Shown here piece by piece: positions 1-14,900 of a stretch of DNA of 64,000 nt; within the stretch, counting starts at the first letter, position 1; every line of letters starts with the position of its first letter. The position numbers were made by a program, and so were the translations under genes. The notes below the pieces were generated by a model, which was given only the letters and a program-made list of their open reading frames with translations, had not been told where the DNA came from and ran no database searches. Location of the stretch: contig JAQZDE010000039.1 of the NCBI GenBank assembly GCA_037576195.1, positions 62,001 to 126,000 of the forward strand, given 5' to 3'. The DNA is from Phytoseiulus persimilis (Eukaryota; Arthropoda; Arachnida; Mesostigmata; Phytoseiidae).

Positions 1-1
1 A

Positions 2-466
2 CAGCCGACAAAGAGTCACTTCGGAGAGATAAACAGTCGCGGAGGAGGACAAACCAACTCCGGAAATCAGAGTACGGCTGATACGGATACGGTCGAACGC
101 GGAAAAAGCGCTAACAGCTCACGATTCAACGGAAAACTGAGGGAGTTCCTCGAATCGCAAAATGCAGCATTTGAAACAGCTAAGCAAACCCTTCATGGGC
201 GGAGGGAAACAGAAAGACAAGTAAGTCCCCGTAGTTCTGGAGGATACGGAATGCTCGTCGACATGTTAGTGAGAGCGGCGAGCACGAGAATGAACGCAGC
301 TTCAGAGTCTGATCGGTTCCGCGGAGGCGGCGACGAATCCTTCACAGACGACAGCTTGGTGAGCTTCGGGGACACGTTGATATTACGGCCACCGTACAAG
401 CCGTTTGTCGGAGGGAGCAACGTGCCGACGATAATCAAGGTCGTTCTTCAATTTATTAGAGACTAG
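2..466 (+). other. Open reading frame entering from the window edge, possible partial exon
   Basis: Frame 2 is open from the first base to a stop at 464-466 (about 154 codons). A good splice donor (CAA|GTAAGT) sits at 220/221 in phase 0, so an exon could end at 220 with the rest being intron. The predicted peptide is rich in Gly, Ser, Asn and charged residues and matches no family I know. Its phase does not fit directly onto the first PET exon of Limpet (5375), which needs two bases from upstream, so a direct link is not supported. The complementary strand (193-438) is also open, so coding sense is unproven. Confidence 0.25.
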
Positions 467-3400
467 ACCGAGAGACAGTAAGCCGTCACAAGGCAGTTAG
501 CGAGAGGGGTGAGCTGAGGGCGAGTGGCGCCGGGCCCGATGGATTGCTCCGGCAACGGTACACTACGCCAAGACTCCAGTGCCTCCGAGCAAATAACAAC
601 TTCCCATCAGAGGGGCTTTACTCCTAGCACCTGTCACCTCCTCCTTCTCCGAAAGGATGTCGCTGTAATATTTAATGAAGGCTGCGGCCTCTACTCTCGG
701 ATGACGGCGTCACGGTTCGCGCGCTTCTCCCCCGAATCGAAACAAATACCGAATCAGCAGGAAGAGTCCGATATAATTCTGCGGCAGGGTCAGGCGGGAT
801 CCATTCCAGGAAGGTTGTGACGCGCCTCGAATCTGTCTCTCTCTCCGCGCGCTCATCTTGTTGCCGTTGTCCGATTAGTTATCGCGCATGTGCGTGTATC
901 ATTCGTATCGATCGCTGTGTGGCTTCTCCCGAAAGCCAAGTGGCGAAACGGTCGGCGGAAAGTCGGCGACTTCAAACGCTTCGCCGAAAGGTGCTGATCG
1001 ATGAATTCACGCGGCGGTTCTGGAATAGCAGTAGGTTGACTCGGAAACGCTTCCCTCGATCTCCATGTAGTTAGCGGATGCGGTCGCTTTGCTCTGGTTC
1101 GCGAGCCCGGTGGTGAGAGGGCCATGTCGGCCTTAAGTGAACGCTCTCGATGTCAAATCCTCGAAGCTGGCTAGCAGCCGGCAAACGATTCTCCGTCCGA
1201 GAGCGTTTGCATCGACGACTCTGAAGAAATCCGCCTCTGATGAGCAAGCTGACGGTTCTGCAGAAGAGACTAACCACCATCGGAGTAACTCGGCTCAGAA
1301 CCACCCGCAGCGAATAATTGCAGCCAACTATATTTTATCTCCGGTCGGCCATCTTCAAGAGCTGCGGACTTTTATCGCAGAGGGTGGCGCGTCGTCTATT
1401 TAAATATCGCTCAGCTCTACGATAAGAGCCTCGCGAGACTCGAGTGGGTCGTGAGGAGCACTTTCAGCCCGTTCGAATCCGGGCTCAACGCAACCCACGA
1501 TCGTCGCCGACGGCGGAGCTCAACGAAGTGTCGTCGCCTGGAATTAGTATATCGTCAGCCGTGTTTGTTGGAAGCCTTCCGTACCGGATGCCGCTCCGTG
1601 ATAGAATGTCAAGCTTCTGGCCGGGAATCTCGCGGCTGGGCCCCCCTGGTTAAAGGTTGAACGTTGCACCACGGGCTCAGGAGGAGGCCGGTTGACCACC
1701 GGGCCGGTCGTTCGACACCCGGCAACAAGGAGCAATGTGTGATGTGAGACGGCAAGTGCCTTCTCGTGCGATCCACGGTGGAGACCGACGTTTCGGTGGG
1801 CCATTTTTAGAAGCGGGTTCGTCTTGCGTGTGCCGCCTAGGCGTGGTCGTCCGGTTTGTGCTTCATGTCCCCCCTGGCTGACTGAGTTGGTTCTCCCGGA
1901 CCGGTCCGTCGTGGCCTCTATCCGACGCCGAAGGACAGACCGAGGGTAGGACAGGTTTGGGGGGTCAGGTAGCGAGGGTTCTGACGCGAGTTCCGCCCAG
2001 AGCATGTGGCGACGGTGGCCTAACACAACGGCCTTATTGTGTTAACACTAGAAGGGCAGGAGCTTCGACCTCATCAGATTAGGAGCTCCATGTCAAGGCT
2101 TGGGATGGTTCCTTCGCCGCCCAGGTCGACGGCGTCATTGCTACCGCTGCAACATTGATGGTTATGGCGCGAAAAACTCGAAGGAACAACCCGGCGAAGC
2201 CACAGAAGACATCGTTGGGTGCCGCTGGGCGATGGATGAGCGCTTACTCTGCCCTGCGGCGTGCCAACGTTGAGAGAATTCTCGAGGCAGTTCCGCATCG
2301 ACCTTCCTCAAAAATCGGTGCCAGAGAGCCAATCGAAGATCCGAGCCGAGTCGAGCTGGTTAGCTGTTTCTGGTTTCGGTTCCGTACATTTCCGTTTAGT
2401 TGTGCTCCTCGAGGGAGCCGAGTTGATTAGATCGCCTCTCCCATGTGGTTATCCTCGCCGATTTTTTAGTGAAACAATAAAGCACCCATGGGCGACACCT
2501 TCGTGAGCGCAGTCTCCGCGGCCGGAGGAGAGCCTTGTGTCGTGCGGGAACGAGCTGTTGCTCGGTCGGTTTGTCGCACGACTCGTGGGCTGGTTTCTGG
2601 GTTGGTTCGTAGTTTAGCTCGAGGTGTTCCTCTGACAACCTCGTAGATCGTATTCGAGCTCCACCTCAAAATGTCGACCTGCCACATAGATCAACACCCG
2701 GAAGACTTGTTTCATCTGCGAACAAAGCTCGCGTCGTGCTAATAACCCTAGTTCAAGGATGCGGGAGTCGAAAGTTTGGTGTTCATGCCCGAAACCCGAT
2801 CAGAGAAATACGCTCGGGGACAGGTCGCATGAATTTGACGCCGCACGGCAATCCCGATCCCCATCTGAGTCAGTTGATTTCCCCGCGTCTTCTCTCCCGC
2901 AAGAGATTCCTCTGAGCTTCGTTGCCCTCATCAGGGATCGTAGATTCTACATCTGCGTTCGCTCAGACGGACTACACATCACGAAAGTCACATTCTGAAC
3001 GAGGTCGTCAGTGGTAGAAGGAAAGCCCAACGCTGGAGCTATGAGCTCCCGCAAGCGACAACGCAGACTTAGTTCCGACACTACGTGCCGATCCGTCAGT
3101 ACTCTGGCCCGATACACGCCGCCGTTTCCCTTTCCTTGTCCCAATCGGCAGTGTACGGGGTTCTGGAAGAGGACAAGACCCTGAAGTTGTCTCTTCGTGA
3201 TCGGTCTCGACGCTCTCAGTGGGGTACCAGCGAGGAATTGAGTGGTTCAATTTTGTTTCGATATTCGATTTCTCGGATTGTTCCTGGGTATTTCTGCAGG
3301 CCCATCTGGAAGATGGGAAGAATAATCAACGGACACCATGCCGCGTAGTCATGGTAATCCGGTGACGGCAAGAAGCGTCGCGAACGCCTCATCAGCAGGT

Positions 3401-5374
3401 TTCCGTTTTTCGGAGTTCGCTCCGTGCCCGTGCAGAGCACGGACTCTCGATGGCAGCCCAAGGGTGTCATACTATTTCGTAAAGCCTTCCGTGACCTCGC
3501 CATCGCATATGCACATGTCTCGTCTCTGATCACCTGTGGATGCCGAGGCATCGTCCCGACAGTCTCTTGAGAGGCCCAGCGAACGTCATCTTGAAGTAAA
3601 TATGATCTCTCGTTATCGAGATGAGCTTTTTGCGTCTGCCGACTGTCAAGCCAAATAAAACAAACATCTACGTATTTCGCCAGGGACCCGTTCACGCCGT
3701 TGAGTGGGTATTTCGCGGCGGTCGACTCCGGACGGAAAGAGCTACCGACGCCGGGTCGCATAGCGATAGACGGATAGATAGAGGCACACGAAGTACAACG
3801 GTCACGAGCATCGAAACGGCCTTGGGATGACCTCAGGCTTCTGGAGGGTTACGCCTCGTCGTTTAAGCGATGAGCTCGATACGGTAATCGCGCAAGTTTC
3901 TTGGCTTCATCATGGCGCCCAGATCGAGATAGATCCGTCTCGCCATTACCTGCGAAACGGATGGATGGGGAATCGCCCTCCTCGCCCCACCCAATCGTCT
4001 CGCTTTCCTCGTGTGGCTCAAACTCTCTTGAGCAAACGAAGTCGGAATCCCAGCGAGACTCCCGGTCCAGACTTTTAATGTGAGCGCTGTCCGCTGCCCT
4101 GGTTTGTTTTACTGCGATGACCTCTAGAGGACACAATCCAGTCGAATAGCGCGACACGCGGCGAGCCAAGCAGTTGTTAGCATCGGCGACGACGACGGCG
4201 GCCGCAACAACAGGGCGGGTCGGGCAGGGCTGGAATCAGTCGGGCTCTGCATCATATAAACGCTTTTGGGGACGCAAGTCAGGAGCACGCCTTCTCAAAG
4301 AGCTCTTTTTAAGACAGCTGTTTTTCTGAGCAACAAGCGTTTCCGAGCCGGCCTCATCGTAGCCTTGGTCCGGTCTCGGCATTCGTGACTTCATTTGGGA
4401 AACGGGCGGCGGCTGCGAAAACGAATCCACAAAAATAGTCATTCCGCAAAGTTCACACTCGGGGCTGTTGGAAGGGAGGCTTCCGGCTACGGTCAGTCCA
4501 GCCGTGGGCCTCAGACTTCTCCCCACGGGGAGGGAGGGGGGAAAAGGCGTTCCCCCCTTGCGACGAGCAGTGTCGTCCGAGCGTAGGAATCGTTTTCTGG
4601 CTGAACACCTGATAGGTGTTCGCCTCGAAGGCTCAGCTCAATAACTCAAATGACGAAAAGATAATGGAAACGACTCCGAAACCTGAGAGACTCTGCCTTC
4701 GGTAATTCGCGTACGTCGCTGCCGCCAGAACGACAAAGTGAGGCGGTGTTTCAGAAAGTGCTTTCTCAGCTAAATGGGGAGTCGTGATGTTTAATTTGAG
4801 GAGTTGCGGACTTGAGCAGCTGCTGCTGTGGCTGCGTGTGACATTTCATTCAGCTTAGCTCAGAACGCTTTCGGCTCGAGAGCCGCTCGCTTCTCTGTTG
4901 ATTGAGCCCACGTTTTTAAGTTCTCGCCGCAGCAGAAATCCAACGAGAAGGAACAGAGAAGGAGGCATAATCAGTGAAGCTCATGCTGGATATTCCAGCG
5001 CCAAGGCTTTCGAGTAGTCGCTCCGTTGGCAGGAGTGCATGGAACGAATTCAGATCTGCCGACTCGGTCCGAAAGGACCAGCGAAAAACATGGAGGGAGA
5101 CAGATCATGATCGAATCTTACACTTGAAGGCTTCCTCTATGTTCCACCATTCATATTTGTTTCTGCTCCATGCACTGGTTTCTCACATCCAAGGTGCTGC
5201 ATCCACAAATCCCGGATCGATTATGGTTTGGAAGTGCTCGAGTGACTCGAGTGCTCCAGCCATTTCCGGGACCCGAACCCGTTGAGCCAATCGCGCTCTC
5301 GACTCGAAAAGCAGCGTGTTTCACCCCATAGGCTCCGCGAACATCACGCTCTCATCTCTCTCATTCTTTTCTAG
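467..5374. other. No gene recognised; may hold upstream Limpet exons
   Basis: Both strands carry only short overlapping open frames, the longest 160 codons on the minus strand at 1544-2026, and none resembles a known family. The first PET exon of Limpet starts at 5375 with an incoming phase of 2, so at least one coding exon that starts the PET isoform must lie here or left of the window. I could not choose it with confidence. Confidence 0.4.
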
Positions 5375-5959
5375 GAAATCCTGTTCCAACTGCAAGTGCC
5401 CTCGAGAAAATCACGACATCTACAACGAAGAGAATGTGAGCTCGAAAGAGCGCCTCGGAATCAAACCGGCCGATAAGAAGTGCGACCCTCAGGATTCGAG
5501 ACCTGGGAAACCCGATGGGTACTCTTGGGTTCCTCCGGGACTTCCTGTCGAAAAGGTGAGACATTCTCTTGGGTTTTGTCATCGGGTCGAGTGTCGTCGA
5601 CGTATGGAGCTCGATATCCGCATAGGTTGTAACTTGACTGGAAAGAAGTACCGAACCCATGTATTTGGACTCCGGGCCCTCGTTGCCTTGCTCAGACCTC
5701 AGATCACATTCGATGTAACTCACAGATCGACAAGTACTTCCGCGAGCTGCCAAATCACAAGGTCCCGAAGATCGGGACGCCGGGAGAGAAGTACCGAGAC
5801 AAGCAGCTCATCCTCCAGCTACCAAAGCAAGACCTTGCGTTACCGTACTGCAAATTCTTGGAAAAAGAGCACCACAAGGCATTTGACGAATTCGTGAATA
5901 CCCGCAATGAGGCCGCACTGGATATCGGGTTTGTTAACCAGGCGCTCGACAGGCCATTG
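5375..5959 (+). CDS. Lmpt: Limpet PET-domain exons
   Basis: Two exons, 5375-5555 and 5726-5959, are joined across a 170-base intron with GTGAGA and CACAG borders. The first contains the PET hallmarks: CSNCKC near its start, the run KERLG, and GYSWVPPGL. The second continues with KVPKIGTPGEKYR and a helical C-terminal half. Incoming phase is 2, the internal junction is phase 0 and outgoing phase is 0, matching the LIM1 exon. PET domains occur in Prickle, Testin and Limpet/LIM-9; six downstream LIMs make it Limpet. Confidence 0.92.
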
Positions 5960-8900
5960 GTGAGTGAATCCTCGATAAGCATTCGATGCATACATCCTCT
6001 CCTACCTCAACTCTTGCTAGATCATCAGATGGGGACAGAGATGCGTGCGATCGCCTGCATTCACGACTGTCGGTGTCCAATTTTGTCGCAATCCGCATCG
6101 TTCGATGCCTAGCAGGGAGCAAAAGGGCATCTGACTTCGTATCATACGACTGCTACAATGGCTATGCATGGAGTGCTGACTGTACATCTCCGCAGTGTTG
6201 TGAGCACAATAGTTGCCTGAAATCAGGCCTTTGTCAGTCGAGAAGGGCGTGGAGCTTCACCTGCAGACGTGATCGAATGTGTTCCGCAAAGGAAGAACTC
6301 CCCCGCTGATCAAATACCGAATCTAACTCCCTCTGTTTGACCGTCTGTCTTGCTTTGGGTTTGTCTAGCTGCCGTATGTCAAATGCCGAATTTACGATGC
6401 GGTCATAAATAACGACGACTTTGGCCGCTGGATAACTACTACCTATTCGACGTCTCCAGCCAGTTCCAAATATTTGCAACGTTTTCAATGAGTCAAGTTC
6501 TGAGCACCCGATTCCCGATACCTCGTCTCTCGGAGGTAGGCAATCGCTCCTGAGTCCTCTCGAATCCCCCCAAACCTCCAGTGATTGGCTCCTGTGACAG
6601 CTGTGATGTACTCCTGTGTTACCTCTGATTGCGGGCCACCGTCTCTGCACGATGTCTCACGACTGACACCGAGCGACCCGAATTATTCAAGGATATTGTT
6701 CGGGGGATGGAAGTGATCGTCGCACGCAAAATGGAGAACAAGTCGGCGATTCCCGCGAGAGTCCGTCCGCAGACAATGTTTCCCTAACGTGGCTGAGTTT
6801 TCCAGGACTGTCGGAGATGTGGAGGAGTTCTTCCAGAGGGACAGCTTGGAGTTATTGCGCCGAAATTCGGCGAGCAGGTGGCTTGGCACTGCGCCTGCTT
6901 CATATGCGACACTTGCCATGAACTACTTGTCGATCTCACCTATTGTGTCAAGGACGGTCATATCTTCTGCGAGCGACATTACGCAGAACAAATCAAGCCC
7001 CGATGTGCGGCTTGCGACGAGGTGAGTCATGTGGACAGGATATTACGTGGACGAAGTAGGGGATTCTCTACTTTGAACGGTAGCCCGCGGAGCATGAGTA
7101 GAGCATGCCGGAACGCCCTGCGGTCCGTGACATGTATGACGTGCGCCGAACATCTCGGCAACGAGAAAAGAACATTAACAGACCACAGCCCTGACCTGTA
7201 CACTTTCTGGTTCCTGTTTCCTTCCCTGCTTACAGGATCGAGGCAGGGCACACTTTGTTGCTTAACGAGTTTGTTTTTGGAAGAATCTGCGGGGCTTTCG
7301 TAGGGCGACCTGGATTCAGATCTCATCGGAAGTTTTCTCGAGTCTGGCACAGCGACGTTTGGATCACTTCGCGGCACGCGCTCCCAAGAAACGTTGTATC
7401 AACTCAGCCCTATTATGTAACGGGGCTCCGAGTGATTTTTTTCTCTCGAAGAACTCTGCCTGCGCTTCCAAAGCTCATCTCAAGTGCGTCGAAGATCCGC
7501 TCTCAAATTCAGACAAGATTTGAACAGACTCCCGGCAACTATGATCTCCCGAGAGCCCAATACCGAGACTTCTGAGAGATAGAACCATTTGCAGTCGCAC
7601 GACTCGAATGGAGACGACTCATCATGAATGTAAACATGATGACAACCGCGCGCGAACGTGAGTCCGGACGAGGGAACCCGTGAGAATCTCGAGGAGTTCT
7701 AAAAAAAGAGGGAGGCGAGGAACGTATGAAAATATCTTGTAGCCTCAGGCAACAAGGCTCGGGCGAGTCACCCACCTACAACCTTCCCAGTGTTCCTCGT
7801 GTGTCTGTCTTCCATGTCTGTTAGTGAGGCTCAATTAAGTATGGGTGGAGTTCAGACAATGGAGGTGGCAGAGCCTCCGCAACACGACTTTGACTAGCTC
7901 ACATTCGGGGTCCTTCTGAGGCTCAAGTACACCAACAAGAAGTCCTTCCCCACAATTGGCTTTATGGAAATCTGATCCTAATTGGACGTCAATTTGCAGA
8001 TTTTTCTTCCTAAACGTCAGTTTTTTTTTCATTGAAAACCCCGCGCGACGTCGGTTTGGCGGAGAACATACGGGACTTCCGAATTTTTCATTCGATTCGA
8101 TGCATTTACCATGTATGCACGAGCTCGATTATGGCCATGCCTCAGAATCGCCTGTTTGCCGGAGAGTTCTCGAAGCCTTACACCCTCTATTGAAGAAGGC
8201 ATGCACGGATGCTGTAGTCGTTGATACGAGTGAAGCCCACCAGAGAGAATCGCCGGTCGCAAATGCTAAAGATCGGAATCAAAAGGATTTCTGAGCACAT
8301 GAAAGTGCGCGAGTCGCGGCGAGTTCAAGGTCGAAGAAGGAAGAACAAGTTCGGAAGTATTTGAAGGAGGCTGAGCTGGGACAGCGGGACACGTATCTGT
8401 GTATCTCGTCCGAATGAGAGGGAACGAGTCGTTCGCTTCGAAGAGACGAAACACGAACGATCCGGTCCTAATTGTATCAATGCGGAGATCAATTTGATTA
8501 CGCAGCGAATTCTTCTTCCATAATCGGCCGCCTCCTTGCTGCATTTATCCGTACCCGAGTGAATTATTCTACTCCGAACTCAGAAGTGGAATGCGGGATG
8601 AGTTTCGACAATCGGTTGAAATATTCATGCGGTGGCATTCGTCTCGAGCACACTCAGCTAGATCTCCGTTACAGATCGGTTCCAGGAGGGCAAAAACCTC
8701 CTTCGCGTTTCTATAAATGAATCGACCTTAGGGACTTACTTTTCGAACTAGAAAAACTTGGACGGAACACTCGAGAAAACTGGATCGTTTGCGCTGGCAC
8801 TCATACATGAAGTTGCACAGCTTATGTGAGGTTTGAACCTTTCGTTGGGATTCCAAAATGTTTTCGTCCATCCGTTATCCCGTTCCATCGGCGAAAGAAA

Positions 8901-11900
8901 CTCAAGGAAGCCTAATTTCAGGAGCGCGCGTTCAGCAGATGGGAAGTGCACGTTGGTGAGCTCACTGACCATGGTCGATGCTATCCACGAGGTCGCTTCA
9001 TCGAAATTTGAGTCGAGGCTCAGACAGGTCTGAATGATTCCGATAGGATTTGAAGGCCTTGTCTACGGCTATGTGCACGCTATGTCAAGGAGCGGCGATA
9101 GTGGCGGACTGTGATGAACGGGTTGTATATTGTTCGACCTGGTCATTCGTCCGACCTGGCGCGCGAATTCCCCGCTTTTGGTCCGATCAATAGCAACACG
9201 GCGAGGATGCTGCCGAACGGTTACCTCTTGATATGAACGTTCCTGTCGTGCAGCGTCCCCTGTACCACGGCCACCGGCTGAAGACGGTGCGACGATTTCT
9301 GATCAAATCGCCCCACGGTCTCTCAAGCAGTCGAAATTCACAAAGAAATTTTTCAGAGCCCATTGCTTAGCCGAGGATGGGGAGACTCAGCCCTTCGAGT
9401 CTGTGATTTGACTTCGGATCGGCTTCGTTTCACTTCTCGGTTTTCTTTTAGAAAAACAAGTAAAATAGGGAGCATGGTGAAGGTCACGAAGAAACGCCGA
9501 GCAGAAGGGACTCGGAGCCATCGGTTTCCGTTCTTTGGCCAGGATGATTGGAAAATGGTGGAAAGCAGTTCTCCGAGGTCCGGGAACATCATGACTGATG
9601 TGACCGACCCGGTTTATCACCATGCACGAATCTGATGCTCCAGGAATCCGAATGAATGAACTCGCCGGATACGGGGGACATGGTTCCAGAGCGTCGTCTT
9701 GCGACCTCTCGCAACTCGTGCATTCTCGCCGCCTGCGCAGACCGTGCCTGTTTTTTCTTGAGCTGGCACAGCCGGGGTTACTTATGACTGCCTAACGAGT
9801 AAGAATAAACGACACAGCGATTGGTACGCAGCTGTTCGGATGTCCGATGGATCCGTTATTCGATCAAATCGAGTTGAACATATCCCCTGCTCTCGAGACT
9901 GCGACGACATGATTTGATGAGGGAACGTCGCGTTAGGAGAGCCCGCTCGAAGTATACGTCAAAATTCATGTGATCGGCGAAATTGGAGCCCAATCGGAAC
10001 AACCAGGAGTGGAATTAAGGCAGTTCCACTGTGGAATATGCTCGAGCTTACGAAGCAGCATTGCACGTAAGATGAGTGCCATGGGCAGCTGATCCATTTC
10101 AGACTCAGTTATCTCTAGATTCATTGATCATCAATGGTATCTTGCCCTTGCCAGCCGTTGTCGGTGTTCCACAATGAATGGATCCGTTCAACATTTTCTG
10201 AGGTTATGCACATGTTCGCTGCTCATGATGTAGCCCTCGTGGCGGATTCGACGAACTTGAATCCAGACTGAGGAACTCTCAAGGAGCTCGGATGGATGCT
10301 TTATTGGAGACTCTCGATTCTCCGGCTCGAGAGTGGCCCGGAAGGAGAGTTCGGAGGCATGCAGCTATCCGTAGGAAATGACGCGGGCCTCAGACTGACT
10401 CTCTTAGAGCTCTTATTGCTTTCTCTCCATCCTCCGCCGATCAGTCGGGCAGCCAGCTCATGTCTCTCCCGTCAAGATTGTCCAGGGGAAGTTTCGGATC
10501 AATTTCTATCTCCAAAGGAGAGAAGTTGGGTCATTCGTGCAGGGGGTTCTCTCGTGGTGCTACTCGTGTACAGGAACCCGGGAATTATCGGGCCGTATTC
10601 TTAGACGGCCCGATTCTTTCGGTAGATTCTTTCGAAATATCCACTCAGTATTCGAATGTGCTTTGGACCTCTATCCAATAACGGCGTGATCCTCGTGAGA
10701 GGTTTGTGCCGTTCCGTGAGGGGTGCGAGGGAATGAGAGGGACCCAGTGTACGCTCCCGATTGGGCTGAAAACTCTCGAGGGCGGACATCCATTTAGCGA
10801 CTCCTCATCGCCCAATCCCGTGAGGGTCGAGCGAGCGCATTCTCTAACCTTTCCTCGTCAGAAACTGTCCCGTTGCAAGTTTCTGCATTCTGAGAGCCGC
10901 GCCCTTGACTTTTCGCCTTGTTCAAAACACCGCCTGCATTGCGCCTAGCGAACTGTTTTGCTTGTTTTGAGAAACGCCTCCGTACGACGGGCGACAAGGA
11001 GCCCCTGTCTACCAATCGGAGCTTGGCAATGATCTCCATCTATCCTTACCCGAAGCGATGCCATCTGACAATAGAGTTCACGCTTCGAGCTCAAGACTGT
11101 CAAACATCTTTGAAGTGAAACGGTGGTGATACTGAATGACAAGCGGCTGAACGGAACTTGGTGGCATTTTCCAAAGCAGAGGAATACGATGCACCGTTCG
11201 GAGAACGGTTTCAACCATTTTTAGAGCTATCCATGCTTCAAGAGCGGCTCACAGGCGCTGGAAGTAGGGAGTGTTCTTTCTCGGACAGCTCCGCAGCGTT
11301 GACAACATCGTGAGGTACCAGGTATTGCTTCAAAGTGGTTTTCTGGCTCGTAAAATGTCGGGAACTAAAATCGAGCTTCCTCTGCCTGCCAGGCTGCGTT
11401 GCATCAGAACCAGAGCCGCATCGCCGCTGAGCTTCCCCGATGCTTCTCGGTTTGTCCCCTATGCAGGCCGCGGAAGGCAGATTCTGCTCTGGGATACGCG
11501 GTCGTTTCTACTTTATGGAATGATCAGAGATATTCGAAGCTCCCGGGATGAATCGTTCTGGAAAAAACATAATTGCATTTGAAACCCGGCGCCGCGTGCT
11601 CGCGAGTTGCAAGCGATAATTGAATGTCGGGTGCCTCTGAAACATCTTGTTGAGTGCCCGTTCGAGAACAGTCTGACTTGAGGCCTCGACCATCTCCTAT
11701 GCGCTCTTAAATAGATGTGGGTGAATATTCGGCGAGAGACTCGTCCATGTCTCTTAATTTGTACCCGTGGCGTAGATTGGAGATCGTTTCGTGATAGTGA
11801 ATATGGGCTAGGTTCACACGGGTCTCACTTCGGAGTCATCAGCTTCGTGGTTGAGAAGGCGAAGGTGAGGTCCAGCCAAACGACCCGTTACCTCACACTT

Positions 11901-14900
11901 GCCAGCCAACCTGATCGGAGTTAAAAACATTGTTGTTTCTCTTGTTGCTCGTTAGTCCGTGAAATGGACCAATCACTCTGTTGCGAGAAATATAGGTTTC
12001 AGAGTTCGAAGTCCTCTTCAACTGCCATCCAAAACGGGCAGAGGCACAACACTGAGCTCGCCCGTCCGCCTACTCACCTACGACAGACCCCGACAAATAG
12101 AAGCATCGTCGCGAGCACACGGTGGGAAAACCAGGATTGGAATGTCTCTGGAACTGGTTGCGAGCTGACGGGGAACGACGGACGAGTGGGGGGCGCGGGC
12201 ACGATACGCGTCGAAACACGCAGAGCCCAAAAGATGAAGAATTATTCCGCGAGTCAGGCTGTAGGTTATGAGTAAGTGTCCGGCACAGGTCGTCTGAAGA
12301 CCTTGCAAACCCTGTTCTTCTTGCCTATCGGCGAGGGCCTAGCCTCGGTCAGGTTGCTGGAATCACCTCAACCCGAGTGCGACTATGAGCATTCCACTTA
12401 TATCTGTGCTACGAGGAAGCTGTCGTGGTGAGGTGCCGACTCTCCATCGACTTCTCCGTTGTGGAGTATCTTGACTTTGGTGAGTTAAGCATGAACTCGA
12501 TACTTGCTCGAGAACTCGACCGAAAGGAATGCAGTGCTCAGTGGGTCACTCAGCGATCTCGGCAGCAGCGGCGTCGGCACCACCGCCACCAAGAACTGTA
12601 GGCTGCGGCCAACGTTTCTGTTGGCCTGCCGCTCAGCTGCCAGTCAACGGAGAGATGCTGCGCAGGCGACAGCCTCCCTCTTGAAGTGGGTCTTTAGCGA
12701 TCGGTCCAGCCTCAGCTAAATGAAATCAGATCAAATCTCATGAGAGTTCGTTCGTGATGACTCACGAAACCAGTACCTGTCTCTAAGAATGCGCCCGACT
12801 CGGCAAAAGGGACGGCGGGTGCGTTTCCCCTTAGGGGGGCTCTGGAAACCTCAACAGAACCCCCAGCCTACCAATATGGTTTTGCAACGAGCCTCGAGAC
12901 AGCATGAATGCGAGAGGAATCTGGACCATCTCGCTAGCGGCTTGAGAGGGGTCAGAGATCGAATCAGTGGAGGATCCGAGACAGATATTCCAATCAGGGA
13001 TGAAGTCAGACGGAAAAAATCGGAACAAACAGAAAGCTTGAGCGTCTTATGACTTTACAGTTAGAACCTGTCTCACACGGTCGTGAGTGGCCGAGTCCAT
13101 CCCTTGAATGAGCTCACAGAACACAAATGTGTTTAGTGACGTCATCTTGCGTAGAAAGTGCTCTTTTTCCGGTGTATCTAAATAGCGCTCGCCGGGCTAT
13201 ACGCAGCGCGGACCATGAGCCGGTGGAGAACAGACCTTGAAGGCTGCTGAAGACACTCTGAAACGAGGCGCGGAAATCTACGTTCACGCACCTACAAGTG
13301 GGAAGACCATTTCTAGCGGAATCTCTTTCGACCAACACGCCGCGGCGTGGCCCAGACCTGGCTCAATAGGACACGGACGAAGACAAATTTCTTCCGTTCA
13401 ATTGTTTTCGGAACTCGTTGCCTGCCAGTGACGTCCTCTGCTTGGCACGCCTCGACTTCGTCTCGATATGGAGAAGAGTGTGGAAGCGGAATGAGGAGCT
13501 GATAACTGTGCAACATTCATGCCTCAATACTCATGAACATGAGTAGCGACACGATACGTTTATTTTGAAAGCCGCATCTTTCCGCATTTGTTGAGGCTGT
13601 TTCAATGTACTTCGTGAATCGGTGGGCCTCAATGAGCTCACGTTTCCATTCTCGGAGTTCGCCAAGGACGACTGCGGCTGAGACCTCGCCCGCCTCCTAG
13701 TTTAAATTGGGCGCCCAGCGAACGAAGTCGATTGCTCTCGAGGACGGTCACGTTATGTCAAGCTGCTTTCCTAGAAGGGGCGGAACACCCGCGAATAATC
13801 TATTGAGCAAATTTTGGTATTTGCTCGGTCGATGAGTTTTCCCAGCTCACTGAGAGGAAAGAGCAGATCCTGAAAACAGGATCCAGGGAGCTCAAGCACC
13901 TACGAGCCTCGGGAGAACTTTTCGAGCTCTGATGATTCCATCCAGATGATGGTTGATTTTTCGTTGGATGAGCCGGTGGTGTCAAGATGTCCGAGTGCTT
14001 GATTGGCTCGTTGAACGTTGGCAGGCGACTCAGGCGGATCACGCCCGATCCTGTACTGATTGCCGATTTTCCTGTTGCCCTAATACATCGTCCTCGTCTC
14101 GGGTGGAAGAATGGACCGCTGTCATGGTACATGAATTAGGCTACGTATAGCAGAGGTCACCGAGATTCTCGTTCATTGAGGGAGGAAGTTCCCGGTCGCA
14201 CCTTTTCCGGGGATTCTACTCGGATACAGTACCCTGGAATCTACGAACTTCAGTCACGTAGCCGGGTAATTGACGCTGCTTCTCGGACATGTAAATCCGC
14301 ACATTGGTTGCACCTGACTTTGCGCAAGACTTTTGGACGAGCTGCAAATTCGTGTTTCTGTCTCTTCTATTTGATGGCTGAAAGATTGAGATCGTGCTCC
14401 GACAAGGCGTCCAGGACATCCCAATCGAGGAAAGGAAACACGTGAGTTCAACGCCTTGGTTTAACAGGCCACAAGCGGTGTTGTGGGCAGGCCTGCATTC
14501 TACAGTTGAGGGTGAGGCAGACTTGTTTAGCCGGAGGCAAGCCCAAACCAACTCTGAACTGGGGACACTCACGCCACCCTAGTTTAGAGTCTGTCCGAGA
14601 GAAAGAAGCCAGACGACTTCTTTCCGGTGCATCTTCCATCCTTACCTGTCTATTCCACGGCTCGAAAGCTTCTCATTCTTCGGGAAGACTTCGACAGCAA
14701 TAACAGAGGTGGGGATTTAGTTTTGCTACGATTTGCGACCGTTCCGTGACAGGTGACGAGGACGTTTCTCCGGAGGCGTTCTCGCTTGTTCATCTTGAGA
14801 ACGTTGAGGATACGTGAGGATTGCTGCACGTTTTGTGATACGTGAGGTCTCGACCCGGGACGAAGCTTTGGCACAACTCCAATCTCAATGAGCTCTCGTG

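Noticed and set aside
1390-1500. A tRNA-like T-arm (GTTCGAATCC in a CCCG/CGGG stem) and a D-arm-like stem upstream
   Set aside because: No matching acceptor stem or plausible anticodon arm could be formed, so it is probably chance.
1544-2026. A 160-codon minus-strand open frame
   Set aside because: It is Pro/Arg/Gly-rich with no family resemblance, and short frames on the plus strand overlap it. Not enough to call a gene.
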